Shown in pieces: positions 27,748 through 37,754 of a stretch of 64,000 bases of DNA. A model generated the notes under the pieces. That model saw only the letters and a program-made list of their open reading frames with translations, searched no databases and was not told the DNA's origin. The translations under genes were made by a program, and so were the position numbers. The first letter of the stretch is position 1; every line of letters starts with the position of its first letter. Source of the stretch: Nematostella vectensis (Eukaryota > Cnidaria > Anthozoa > Actiniaria > Edwardsiidae); the NCBI RefSeq assembly GCF_932526225.1, contig NC_064043.1:620001-684000 (forward strand), given 5' to 3'.

Positions 27748-27752
27748 AGCTC
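27748..27752. repeat. Target-site duplication, left copy
   Basis: The five bases agctc abut the left LTR. The uninterrupted satellite reads agcac here, and agcac abuts the right LTR. One base has changed since insertion. Confidence 0.75.
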
Positions 27753-27944
27753 TGTAGTAGAAGGTATGCCTCTAAACTGAGGCTTTAATCAACATAAATC
27801 TACAGCTTGTAAAACTAAACCGAAAACTAAGCAAGATGGCTGCCCCTAGAGATTCTATGGGGTAAAACCGCTGTACAACAATAAACATAACACAGGCAGC
27901 CCAACACGTAATGTTCAAGGTTCTTAACATACATAAATACTAAA
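27753..27944 (-). repeat. 3' LTR (left)
   Basis: 192 bp, identical to the right LTR except that its outermost inner-edge triplet is aaa where the other copy has aca at 27942-27944. On the minus strand this changes the LTR start from TG to TT. It is bordered on the inside by a purine-rich tract on the coding strand. Confidence 0.93.
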
Positions 27945-28051
27945 TTCATCCCTCTGTTAGAGGTTAAGTCTGAGCACGGGGGCATTCAATGTTTAAGGTT
28001 CTTAACGTAACATAAATACTACATTCACCCCTCGGTTAGAGGTTAAGTCTG
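27945..28051 (-). promoter_or_regulatory. Polypurine-tract region with duplicated LTR edge
   Basis: On the minus strand the purine-rich agagggatgaa lies directly before the 3' LTR, as expected of a polypurine tract. A 62-63 bp stretch spanning the LTR edge and this tract (27911-27972) is repeated with differences at 27989-28051. The inner copy keeps the intact LTR-edge sequence tactaca (27989-28051 contains aatactacattcaccc). The polyprotein-tail frame stops inside the inner copy at 28036-28038. Confidence 0.65.
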
Positions 28052-28695
28052 TCCACTGGACGTCGGGTCCTCTCCGAACGTCGCAAGGGAGGCTGCCCAT
28101 CAAGACCTGTACTGACCTGTGGCACTTCTTCGCCCACACCTATCTCCACTTCTATCTCCGAGGAAGGTGGGGAACTACCAGTAGCAGGGTGATGCTCACC
28201 TGGAACAGTAGGCTTAACTTGAGGGAGTGGGTACATTGTTGGTACTTCACCTTTGGGGGCAAGATGCTTGGTAGAGACTGTTGTTTCTCGGCCGTCTGGA
28301 TAGCGCACATGGGCGTAGTGAGGATTCGCCTGAAGCAATTCCACCTCATCAACTAACGGATCTGTCTTGCTTGCACGGACGTGACGCTTGAGTAGGACCG
28401 GTCCAGGCTCACTCATCCATGTTGGGATGGAAGATCCGGAAGAGGATCGCCTGGGAAAACCGAAGAATCGCTCATGGGGTGTCTCATTGGTAGCCGTGCA
28501 CAACAGAGAACGAATGGAGTGTAGAACATCAGGGAGGACTTCTTGCCAGCGCTTTACTGGCAGATTCTTAGACTTCAGGGATGCTGAAATTGCCTTCCAT
28601 ACCACTCCATTATACCTCTCCACTTGCCCATTGCCTTCGGGATTGTAAGCAGTTGTCCTGCTTGTGGCTGGCATACCGAACATCCCCTTGATCTC
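28036..28695 (-). pseudogene. Integrase C-terminal remnant
   Basis: The frame open from 28818 shows recognisable integrase sequence only from about 28695 down to its stop at 28036. It begins inside the catalytic core, with the YNPEGNGQVERYNG motif that holds the catalytic glutamate (residue 67 of the open frame). It continues through WQEVLPDVLHSIR, TPHERFFGF and the C-terminal PDGRETTVSTKHLAPKG segment, and ends in a proline-rich, charged tail. Both catalytic aspartates and the CC half of the HHCC zinc finger are missing. The frame differs from the upstream polyprotein frame. In related elements the integrase is fused to the polyprotein, so this is the severed end of the same gene. The open frame between 28818 and 28695 is probably out-of-frame sequence. 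Confidence 0.85.
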
Positions 28696-31306
28696 CCCTA
28701 GACATGCTCTTGATCTCCTCAAGGGAATAAGGGAGGTTCTTGGTGCGTACGAAGTGGTTGAGTCGGGTGACCCCTGGATGACAGAGTGACTCGTGGAGCT
28801 GGTAGAGGGGATCTTCACTCAACGTGGCGCAAGTAGCTCTGGACAGAGTGTCGGGTGGAATGTTCTCTTTACCAGGACGGTAAATGATATCGAAACTATA
28901 GCAGGAGAGTTCGATCTTCCACCGCATGATCTTATCATTCTTGATCTTCCCTTTGTGGCACTGGTCAAACATGTAAGATACTGATTTCTGGTCTGTTTTA
29001 AGAGTGAAGTGCCTCCCTGTTAGGAAGTGCCTCCAGTGTCGGACAGCTTCTACAATCGCTTGTGCCTCTTTCTCAACTGAGGCGTGCTTGAGCTCGCTGC
29101 CCTGTAAGGCTCTTGAGAAGAATGCAACTGGCCTCCCATTTTGGCTGAGAGTGGCAGCTAATGCCACCTCTGAAGCATCCGTCTCAACTTCAAATGGAAT
29201 GCTTTCATCGATTGCACTAACAAAAGCTTCCTCCACCGTCTTCTTGATACTCTCAAAGGCCGCGACAGCGGGCTCGGGTAATGGAAAAACCTTGCAGGAG
29301 GTTATTGGCTTGATTCGATCCGAGTATGCGGGTATCCATTGTGAGTAGTAGGAAAACAATCCGAGGCATCTGTTCAGAGACTTTGAGTCACTTGGAACGG
29401 GTAGCTCTCGCAAAGGGCGTAGACGTTCTGGGTCTGGACTGATATTCCCTTCCTCAACCACATATCCAAGGATAGGAAGACGCCTGGTGGAGAAGATGCT
29501 CTTGTCGTTGTTATAGCAGATGTTCTTGCGCTTAGCAGCTTCAAGGAAACTCTGAAGGTTGGAATCATGCTCTTCTTGGTCTTTCCCACAGATTGTGATG
29601 TTGTCGAGATAAGGGAAGACCGCCTTGAGATTGTTCTCTTCCACAAACTTAGTCATCTCTCTCTGGAAGCAGGCCAACCCGTTGGTGACGCCGAATGGGA
29701 GTCGGCTAAACTGATACAGGTTACCTCTAGCTTCGAATGCTGTGTACGGTTTATCCTCATCTTTGAGAGGGATCTGATGATAAGCACTGCGTAGATCTAT
29801 AGTGCTGAAGACTTTGTACTGGGCGATCTGGTTAACCAAGTCGGTTATTCGTGGTAATGGGAATGCGTCGAGGAGGGTAAACCTGTTGATGGTCTGTGAG
29901 TAATCAATTACTAGCCTCTTCTTGTGATTCTCATCCTTGGTTACTACAACTTGTGCTCGCCATGGAGAGCGACTGGGCTCAATGATTCCTTCATTAAGCA
30001 GCCTCTTAACTTCTTCATCAATGAACGTGGAATCTTCTTGGCTGTAGCGGCGTGACTTTGTGGCAATAGGATGACAGTCTGCTGTCAGGTTTGCAAATGG
30101 CTCAGGCGGGTCTACATTCAGAGTGCTGAAGCTACAGACGGAGAGGGGCGGTTCGGAGCCCTTGTACTGGAAAATGACACTTTCGTGCTTTGACTGAAAG
30201 TCTACTCCTAATATCAGGTCTGCACATAGCCCAGGGAGTACAGAAAACTTGAGGCCTTCATATCTCCGTCCTTGGTAGGTAAGATCAACTGTGCAAGTAC
30301 CACTAACCTTGATGGCGCCTGTCGAGGAGGTTGCCATGGATACGGTACTAGATGAGGGCTGGACTGTCAGACTTGCTTGCTCTACTAGACTGGGATGGAT
30401 ATAGCTTCCACTACTCCCACTGTCAAACAGGGCCTTGACTTGCAATCCTTGGATATTGACGACACCACATGATTTAGAGAGGGATTCTGGTGGGTTAGCT
30501 GTCAATGTGGCGAGTATCGGGGACCAAGTTGCTGCCGAAACTCTTTCTTTTGGAACCGCCTTTCCTTTACAAACTTTAGCAAAATGGCCTTTCTTTTGAC
30601 ACTTGTTGCAAATAGCCTCCAGGGCAGGACACTTCGGTCGAGGGTGTTTCTTGTTTCCACAGAAAAAGCAAGTAGCTTTATCGGGTTTCATTGTAGCTAC
30701 AGTAGACTCGTCAGGCTGTTCTGCTGACAATGAGGTGCTGTTACAAGGTAGTGCTGCATTTATAGGTATCTGTGGTGCTCCATATGATTCTGAACTCCTC
30801 ATAGCTGACTCCAGAGCTCGAGCCTGGTCAAACATGGTCTTTAGATCAAGTGTTTTGTTCTCCAACAATCGTTGCCTGATTGTGTTGGATTGCAGACCTG
30901 TAATAAACGCATCCCGTATGTTCTCTTCGCTGTACTGCGCTGCGGTTACACTCTTAAAATCACAGTCCTTACTCAGTGTTTTCAGAGCTTGCAAGTACTC
31001 ATCTAAGCTTTCCGATGGTTGCTGGCGTCTCGTTGCAAGTAGATGGCGAGCGAAGATCTCATTCCGTGGTCTAACATAAAGGGCTTGTAGCGCCTCAATT
31101 GCTGCATCGTATTCCGTACAATCTTCGATGTGTTGGAAGAGTGTTGGAGAAACAAAGTTAGTTAAAACGGTCAACTTGTCCAAGCCCGTCTGAGGTAGAA
31201 CTTGTACGAAATTCTCGAAGGTCCTTTTCCAATGGAGCCATTCCTTCTGGGCCGTGCTGCTATTTGGATCGGTTTCTAGGCGTTCAGGACGCAGTACTTT
31301 ATCCAT
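28610..31306 (-). CDS. gag-pol: Gag-protease-reverse transcriptase-RNase H polyprotein
   Basis: One uninterrupted 898-residue frame starts at ATG 31304-31306, 29 bases inside the 5' LTR. Gag occupies roughly residues 1-250 and ends in two CX2CX4HX4C zinc knuckles (C213-C226 and C233-C246). The aspartic protease has LFDSGSSGSY with D295 and a later ILGVDF. Reverse transcriptase has STIDLRSAYHQIPL (D504), LPFGVTNG and the active-site box YLDN (566-569), where YXDD is usual. RNase H shows FEVETDAS (D710) and TDQKS (D772). Integrase starts with the HESLCH half of the zinc finger (H838, H843) and is cut at about residue 868. The last ~30 residues are out-of-frame read-through. Gag, protease and RT share one frame, with no frameshift signal needed. 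Transcription would start in the 5' LTR. Confidence 0.93.
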   Translation of the reverse strand: MDKVLRPERLETDPNSSTAQKEWLHWKRTFENFVQVLPQTGLDKLTVLTNFVSPTLFQHIEDCTEYDAAIEALQALYVRPRNEIFARHLLATRRQQPSESLDEYLQALKTLSKDCDFKSVTAAQYSEENIRDAFITGLQSNTIRQRLLENKTLDLKTMFDQARALESAMRSSESYGAPQIPINAALPCNSTSLSAEQPDESTVATMKPDKATCFFCGNKKHPRPKCPALEAICNKCQKKGHFAKVCKGKAVPKERVSAATWSPILATLTANPPESLSKSCGVVNIQGLQVKALFDSGSSGSYIHPSLVEQASLTVQPSSSTVSMATSSTGAIKVSGTCTVDLTYQGRRYEGLKFSVLPGLCADLILGVDFQSKHESVIFQYKGSEPPLSVCSFSTLNVDPPEPFANLTADCHPIATKSRRYSQEDSTFIDEEVKRLLNEGIIEPSRSPWRAQVVVTKDENHKKRLVIDYSQTINRFTLLDAFPLPRITDLVNQIAQYKVFSTIDLRSAYHQIPLKDEDKPYTAFEARGNLYQFSRLPFGVTNGLACFQREMTKFVEENNLKAVFPYLDNITICGKDQEEHDSNLQSFLEAAKRKNICYNNDKSIFSTRRLPILGYVVEEGNISPDPERLRPLRELPVPSDSKSLNRCLGLFSYYSQWIPAYSDRIKPITSCKVFPLPEPAVAAFESIKKTVEEAFVSAIDESIPFEVETDASEVALAATLSQNGRPVAFFSRALQGSELKHASVEKEAQAIVEAVRHWRHFLTGRHFTLKTDQKSVSYMFDQCHKGKIKNDKIMRWKIELSCYSFDIIYRPGKENIPPDTLSRATCATLSEDPLYQLHESLCHPGVTRLNHFVRTKNLPYSLEEIKSMSRGDQGDVRYASHKQDNCLQSRRQWASGEV

Positions 31307-31320
31307 GGGACTTCAGAAAA

Positions 31321-31378
31321 TATGTTGATTAAATTGTAGTAGAAGGTATGCCTCTAAACTGAGGCTTTAATCAACATA
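31321..31378 (-). promoter_or_regulatory. Candidate self-priming site: primer, hairpin and primer-binding site
   Basis: Read on the minus strand, TATGTTGATTAAA in the LTR (31366-31378) is followed by a perfect 5-bp hairpin GCCTC-agttta-GAGGC (31350-31365). Then comes the LTR end at 31335, one base, and TTTAATCAACATA (31321-31333), the exact 13-base complement. No tRNA-type primer site starting TGG lies next to the LTR. Tf1 and related elements prime with the 5' end of their own mRNA, which pairs to a site just inside the LTR beside a U5 hairpin. This layout is the same. The transcription start is not visible from sequence, so the role is inferred. Confidence 0.65.
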
Positions 31379-31526
31379 AATCTACAGCTTGTAAAACTAA
31401 ACCGAAAACTAAGCAAGATGGCTGCCCCTAGAGATTCTATGGGGTAAAACCGCTGTACAACAATAAACATAACACAGGCAGCCCAACACGTAATGTTCAA
31501 GGTTCTTAACATACATAAATACTACA
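31335..31526 (-). repeat. 5' LTR (right)
   Basis: 192 bp with perfect TGTAGTA...TACTACA termini. In the element's orientation it would hold promoter, transcription start and U5. An ATTAAA word that could serve in polyadenylation lies at 31366-31371 in minus-strand reading. There are no coding frames. Confidence 0.93.
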
Positions 31527-31531
31527 AGCAC
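31527..31531. repeat. Target-site duplication, right copy
   Basis: agcac directly follows the right LTR and continues into the satellite as agcacaaagaaag, matching the unoccupied site in other units. Confidence 0.8.
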
Positions 31532-32436
31532 AAAGAAAGAAAACGAATAAAAAAAAGCCCATTGGCCTGGGATCGAACCCGGTCTGAAGAACAAAACGGA
31601 AACCATACATACGGATTACCCAATCGGTATGGCAGCACAAGGCTTTTACGGAAGGCTGTAAAGAACCCAAAGGCCCCAAGCACCCATATTTCCGAGCGAA
31701 TATGCTGTACAACACTCTTGCAAGGTTATCCCAACCCGCGCATTAATGGGGAGGACAATAACCAGGATCCCAGGCCTGTAATACGGTTACGCCACGCACA
31801 GCTCGCCGAGATTGTGGATGACAAAAAATAGAGGTCTATTTGGGCGTCTTGGGTCCCTTGGGGACTCGCCATGCGCACGGGCGCATCTCTTTTATTGTGT
31901 ACATGACATCAAATTAGCGAAGAAAAAAGACGCTGTTTTGGTATCATGTGAAAAGCATAAAATAAATAGAAATAAAGACGTAAGGGGGGAGAATATTGAC
32001 ATATTCATATTAGAATATTGACAAAATCCGCAATATTGTCTACGCTGACTAAGTAAAGCTGTATTTTACTTTAAAGGGGCAGCAGCATAGTACTGCGCAT
32101 GTCTGGAGTCAGTGTTTATTGTAGGCTTTGAAGTGTCTACAAACAGTTGAACTTTTTAAAAGCTGTCAATACCTTATTAAATAATATGCAATATTATATT
32201 GAAAACTATGTTAATGGACAGTTTGTGGTCATTTTTTTTTTTGTTTTGTTTAAAGTCTGCCACATGTACCAAAAGCTAATAAGTCAGTATTAGAATTTCA
32301 CTGAAGTTCACTGTGTCAGGGCTCTAGAGGTATTGCAAATCTCTTAACCATGACACTCCCCTTTAAAAGGAAAGTGAAAAAATCAAAATTGTTGGTGGGG
32401 GTCTCTGTTGTGTTTGTTTTCTTTTTAGTTTTGTTC

Positions 32437-32557
<121 letters not shown>

Positions 32558-32580
32558 TTTTTCTTTTTTAGAGGGGGAGG

Positions 32581-34519
32581 GGAATTCAGCTAAAAATAGC
32601 CAAGGGTCAATTCAAGCAACTAGTACAAAAGATGTTTTTTGCAGTCCTTTATTCAATATATTCAAGGTTATCATGCAATTCTGTTGTTTGACTGCATATA
32701 TATATATATATTTTCTTTCTTTTCATTACAAGTGCTATATGTGTAAGTGGTGACCATAGCTATGATTACTATTATTTAGAATATTTTTTTACCTACTAAC
32801 AGAAAACAACTTGACTGCAAAACACTTACTGTAGGGCACTCGATATTAGGCATTACTTTCATGTGGATGTAAGGTTGAAATGTCAAAACCTTCATTAACC
32901 CGTGAACTACGCTTTAGCGTATTACACTTTGTTGTGATCTGATTCTATTGTTCTTTTTTGTGTTTTACTAACTATTACCGTTTAACTATCACACTTTGTT
33001 TCACGGTTTAATGAAAACAACTCTAATTACTTACAGTAGTTCTTTTTTAATATTATCATTTACTTGTATAATTTAGATGAGCAATACATATTTCTTTATG
33101 GCTTTGTAGAGCTCATCTCGTTCCTCATAAATAACAAACAAAATGAAGTTTGTTCTTATTTTGGTGCAAAGGAATCTACAGTAGTTTTCTAATCAGATAA
33201 ATGTTTTTCTTTTAACACTCACCTGTTATTTCAACAGCCTTATTTGAGTTTGCTTGTCTCAGAAATAGACCTTGCTTAATAAACAAATATATCTTACAAA
33301 CTTATTTAATAATAGGTAACAACTGTAATATTGTATGAAGAGAGTGCCCCTCCCTTCCCCCTGCTATTGTTGACATTATGCTCAATAAACTGTTACCTCT
33401 TCCCTCTCAACCAGTTAAGCATTCTATGTATGCTTCCCTGTACAAAATGCGCCCCTTCAAATAGAACATTAAAGTTCACATACTTGTTTACTTCCTCAAA
33501 CTCTTTGCTTTGTGTTTTTTGTTAACTTTCTAGGAACAAATTGAATACATATAATCAAGCTTATTTTGCAAACTCACTTTTTTTTATTATTTTTGCGCAA
33601 AACCAATCAGGATTAGGGGGGTCAAGCACAAAGAAAAAAAACGAATTAAAAAAAAGCCCAATGGCCTTGGATCGAACCCGGTCTGAAGCACAAAACGGAA
33701 ACCATACATACGGATTACCCAATTGGTATGGCAGCACAAGGCTTTTACGGAAGGCTGTAAAGAACCCGAAGGCCCCAAGCACCGATATTTCCGAGCGAAT
33801 ATGCTGTACAACACTCTTGCAAGGTTATCCCAACCCGCGCATTAATGGGGAGGACAATAACCAGGATCCCAGGCCTGTAATACGGTTACGCCACGCACAG
33901 CTCGCCGAGATTGTGGATGACAAAAAATAGAGGTCTATTTGGGCGTCTTGGGTCCCTTGGGGACTCGCCATGCGCACGGGCGCATCTCTTTTATTGTGTA
34001 CATGACATCAAATTAGCGAAGAAAAGAGACGCTGTTTTGGTATCATGTGAAAATCATAAAATAAATAGAAATAAAGACGTAAGGGGGGAGAATATTGACA
34101 TCTTCATATTAGAATATTGACAAAATCCGCAATTTTGTCTACGCTGACTAAGTAAAGTTGTATTTTACTTTAAAGGGGCAGCAGCATAGTACTGCGCATG
34201 TCTGGAGTCAGTGATTATTGTAGGCTTTTAAGTGTCAACAAACAGTTGAACTTTTTAAAAGCTGTCAATACCTTATTAAATAATATGCAATATTATATTG
34301 AAAACTATGTTAATGGACAGTTTGTGGTCATTTTTTTTTGTTTTGTTTAAAGTCTCCCACATGTACCAAAAGCTCATAAGTCAGTATTAGAATTTCACTG
34401 AAGTTCATTGTGTCAGGGCTCTAGAGCTATTGCAATTCTCTTAAACATGACACTCCCCCTTTGTTTTATTTTTAGTTTTGTTCTATTATTATTATTATTT
34501 TCTTTTTTAGAGGGGGAGG
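32581..34519 (+). repeat. 2-kb satellite unit S16
   Basis: Unit of 1939 bp. Its tRNA-like region has gaagcacaaaac as in S1/S2, and one B-box base differs (cttggatcgaacc). It shares the ~50-bp deletion near 34457 with S2. Confidence 0.95.
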
Positions 34520-35880
34520 GGAATTCAGCTAAAAATAGCCAAGGTACAATTCAAGCAACTAGTACAAAAGATGTCTTTTTACAGTCCTTTATTCAATATA
34601 TTCAAGGTTATCATGCAATTCTGTTGTTTGACTGCATATATATATTTTTTTCTTTCTTTTCATTACAAGTTCTATATGTGTAAGTGGTGACCATAGCTAT
34701 GATTACTATTATTTAGAATATTTTTTTACCTACTAAAAGAAAACAACTTGACTGCAAAACACTTACTGTAGGGCACTCGATATTAGGCATTACTTTCATG
34801 TGGATGTAAGGTTGAAATGTCAAAACCTTCATTAACCCGTGAACTACGCTTTAGCTTATTACACTTTGTTGTGATCTGATTCTATTGTTCTTTTTTGTGT
34901 TTTACTAACTATTACCGTTTAACTATCACACTTTGTTTCACGGGTTAATGAAAACCACTCTAATTACTTACAGTAATTCTTTTTTAATATTATTATTTAC
35001 TTGTATAATTTAGATGAGCAATACATATTTCTTCTTGGCCTTGTAGAGCTCATCTCGTTCCTCATAAATAACAAACAAAATGAAGTTTGTTCTTATTTGG
35101 TGCAAAGGAATCTACATTAGTTTTCTAATCAGATAATTGTTTTTTTTAACACTCACCTGTTATTTCAACAGCTCTTACTTGAGTTTGCTTGTCTCAGAAA
35201 TAGACCTTGCTTAATAAACAAATATATCTTACAAACTTATTTAATAATAGGTAACAACTGCAATATTGTATGAAGAGAGGGCCCCTCCCTTCCCCCTGCT
35301 ATTGTTGACATTATGCTCAATAAACTGTTACCTCTCCCCTCTCCACCAGTTAAGCATTCTATGTATGCTTCCCTGTACAAAATGCGCCCCTTCAAATAGA
35401 ACATTAAAGTTCACATACTTGTTTACTTCCTCAAACTCTTTGCTTTGTGTTTTTTGTTAACTTCCTAGGAACAAATTGAATACATATAATCAATAAATCC
35501 AGCTAGCTTATTTTGCAAACTCACTTTTTTTATTATGTTTGCGCAAAACCAATCAGGATTAGGGGGGTCAAGCACAAAGAAAGAAAACGAATAAAAAAAA
35601 GCCCATTGGCCTGGGATCGAACCCGGTCTGAAGAACAAAACGGAAACCATACATACGGATTACCCAATCGGTATGGCAGCACAAGGCTTTTACGGAAGGC
35701 TGTAAAGAACCCGAAGGCCCCAAGCACCGATATTTCCGAGCAAATATGCTGTACAACACTCTTGCAAGGTTATCCCAACCCGCGCATTAATGGGGAGGAC
35801 AATAACCAGGATCCCAGGCCTGTAATACGGTTACGCCACGCACAGCTCGCCGAGATTGTGGATGACAAAAAATAGAGGTC

Positions 35881-35882
35881 TA
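35881..35882. repeat. TA target duplication, left copy
   Basis: The satellite reads gaggtctatttggg. The transposon splits it as gaggtc-TA at the left and TA-tttggg at the right. Confidence 0.85.
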
Positions 35883-35918
35883 CACTGTTAGTTTCAGAGA
35901 GTAGTTTAAACTACAAAA

Positions 35919-36290
35919 AGGGAGTAAAAAACCGAGGTACAAAATGACTCCCTTTTTGGAGTAATTTTTTACTCCCTTTTTTCTACTCTCTCAAGGGAGT
36001 AGATTTTACCCCTGTAGGGGAGTAACTAAAGGGAGTGATTTACTAGGTTGCTTGCTATTACTCCATTAAAGGAGTACAATTTACCCTCAAAATGGAGTTA
36101 TTTTTTACTCCTTTTTTTCCTACTCTCTCAGGGGAGTAAATTTTACCCACTTTAGGGGGTAGCTAAGTGGAGTAATTTACTAAGTTGCTTGTTGTTACTC
36201 CATAAAAAGAGTACAATTCACCCTCAAAATGGGAGTCAATTTTTACTCCCTATTTTGTTATTTCCCCCTACTAATTGGGTAACTAAAGGG
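35919..36290. repeat. Left subterminal GGAGTA/TACTCC array
   Basis: Two diverged tandem copies of roughly 130 bp (about 35966-36100 and 36101-36235), each reading in order: ttttttactcc, tactctctca, ggggagta-like, aggttgcttg or agttgcttg, ttactccat, agtacaatt, accctcaaaatgg. Within each copy the GGAGTA word and its inverse alternate, giving several potential hairpins. Confidence 0.75.
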
Positions 36291-37750
36291 ATGATTTCAA
36301 CCCCTTCCCCCCTGTTTTTACAAAATGGCTGTTTAAACTCCACCTACTTCAGGGGTTAATACTGGAGAAATTAGAGTAACTTAGAAACACCAAGGAAAAG
36401 ACGTTATTATGAATTTGACAAATCATTTAATTAAACAATTCAGTTTAAAAAATAACAAAATATAAGTTGAAAAAATGTTTGAAAAATAATAGTCATTTGA
36501 CATAAGGTACCCAGGACAAAATTACTAACAAGTGTTCCAACATAACAAAGCTGAAACAAACATACACAATATTATTTTTCTATAACAACTTTAACAGCTT
36601 TTGAACATTACCCTTTTTGGCGTCATTACGGTTTTCCAAAAGAACTGCCTCCTCCTCCATCTTTGTATATTCAGATAAGAAGCTAGAAGCCTAATGCCTC
36701 TATATGCACCATTTAAATTTGAACCTGGTAGGCTAGCTTGAAAAGGTAACTAGGTTCTTCATATGCAGGGTTTACTGTGATCAGAATATACGGACAAAAA
36801 CCAACTACAGTAACATTAGATATTCAAAATAAATATCTGGACAAATTTTAGGTGCAAGACTGATTACTAGGTTTTTACTAAGCTAAGTTATTCAATTTTG
36901 TGCTTCAAGTAACAGTTTATAAAGCATAGGCGCTTTAGATGTAAGTACAGTGATTAGTGAATAACTTTACGCATTGATACATTCCTTATACCTCAAACTT
37001 CTTTCTTTTCTGGCTTTGCAACTCGAGCACATTTTACTATCTCTATCATAATGTCCTGCGAAGATAATAAGAGAAACACATAAGAAGGTAGTATTGCTTT
37101 GGAAGATAACAAAGAATCACAAAACATATCAGTCTAGTTCGAGAAATCCGCTCACGAACGATGATTTGATGCTGAAGTTGGTCGCAAAAATCACATTTAC
37201 TATTGAACCTATCACATTATAAAGCCGATTACACACTAACCTTTTACTTCAATCCATTTTCTGCCATCAAATCCTCAAAAAAGGTGAATTACGCGTAGAA
37301 AAGACGGGAATAAACGACTATCCGTTTGGAGGCTGTGATAATGGCTTTCGTTGGACCGTTATGATTTTGCGCCTTGGGCCCAAGCCCCTCCCGGCCACTT
37401 AAAGCGAGGAACGCCCGGTACATTTTGGTTTTACGGGCCCTGGTCAGCCGTCTTCTATCTGCAAAGCGGGACTTCTTTTTTTTTTATAATCTCAAGTAGC
37501 ATTTCTATTAGAAACAATATATATATGATTTTATAATGTTCAAATCGGATCTAAGAATTTTATACAATTATCACCCTACCTATCTTTCTTTTCAATGCAG
37601 TACTAATTATTCTGAGCGAATTCTGAAAGTACACCACATAAAACTCATGTTCGAGTCCAATGCCTGTCTTTGATTACATTTCCTATTGTTGTAGTATAGC
37701 TGACAATATATGCAAGTATGGTGAGGCCTGTTCTTGTATTGAAAATGTTT
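36291..37750. other. Interior of TIR transposon, mostly unassigned
   Basis: AT-rich and unique within the window. The only structured points are the possible two-exon remnant on the minus strand (36580-37267) and a GC-richer patch at 37330-37470 that could be a promoter or 5' leader for it. The 61-codon plus-strand frame at 37351-37536 lies in that patch and has no recognisable motif. Confidence 0.5.
36580..37267 (-). pseudogene. Possible vestigial two-exon gene in TIR transposon
   Basis: On the minus strand, ATG at 37265-37267 opens six codons and two bases up to a GTAAAAG donor-like site (exon to 37248). An acceptor-like ttctag precedes 36682, from which a frame runs to a stop at 36580-36582 and encodes FLSEYTKMEEEAVLLEN and KGNVQKLLKLL. 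The two pieces join in phase. The charged, helix-prone tail looks like the end of a protein and not random sequence. The splice sites are weak, the product would be about 41 residues, and most of any original gene would be missing. This could be chance. Confidence 0.2.
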
Positions 37751-37754
37751 TTTT

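Larger units (their letters stand above)
27753..31526 (-). mobile_element. Ty3/gypsy-type LTR retrotransposon, integrase-defective
   Basis: A 3774-bp element on the minus strand is inserted in satellite unit S15. It has two 192-bp LTRs with TGTAGTA...TACTACA ends, a 5-bp target duplication, a gag-protease-RT-RNase H frame and a broken integrase frame. Domain order (protease, RT, RNase H, integrase) is that of Metaviridae (Ty3/gypsy). The LTRs differ at a single base (27943), so the insertion is young. With the integrase core deleted the copy cannot be autonomous. It may still have been mobilised in trans after the deletion arose in its parent. Confidence 0.95.

Noticed and set aside
30603-31079. 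158-codon plus-strand frame opposite gag
   Set aside because: Antisense shadow of the 898-codon polyprotein frame, which has clear domain motifs.
37351-37536. 61-codon plus-strand frame in the TIR transposon
   Set aside because: No recognisable motif. It occurs because of the local GC-richer patch and fits better as leader or promoter sequence of the opposite strand.
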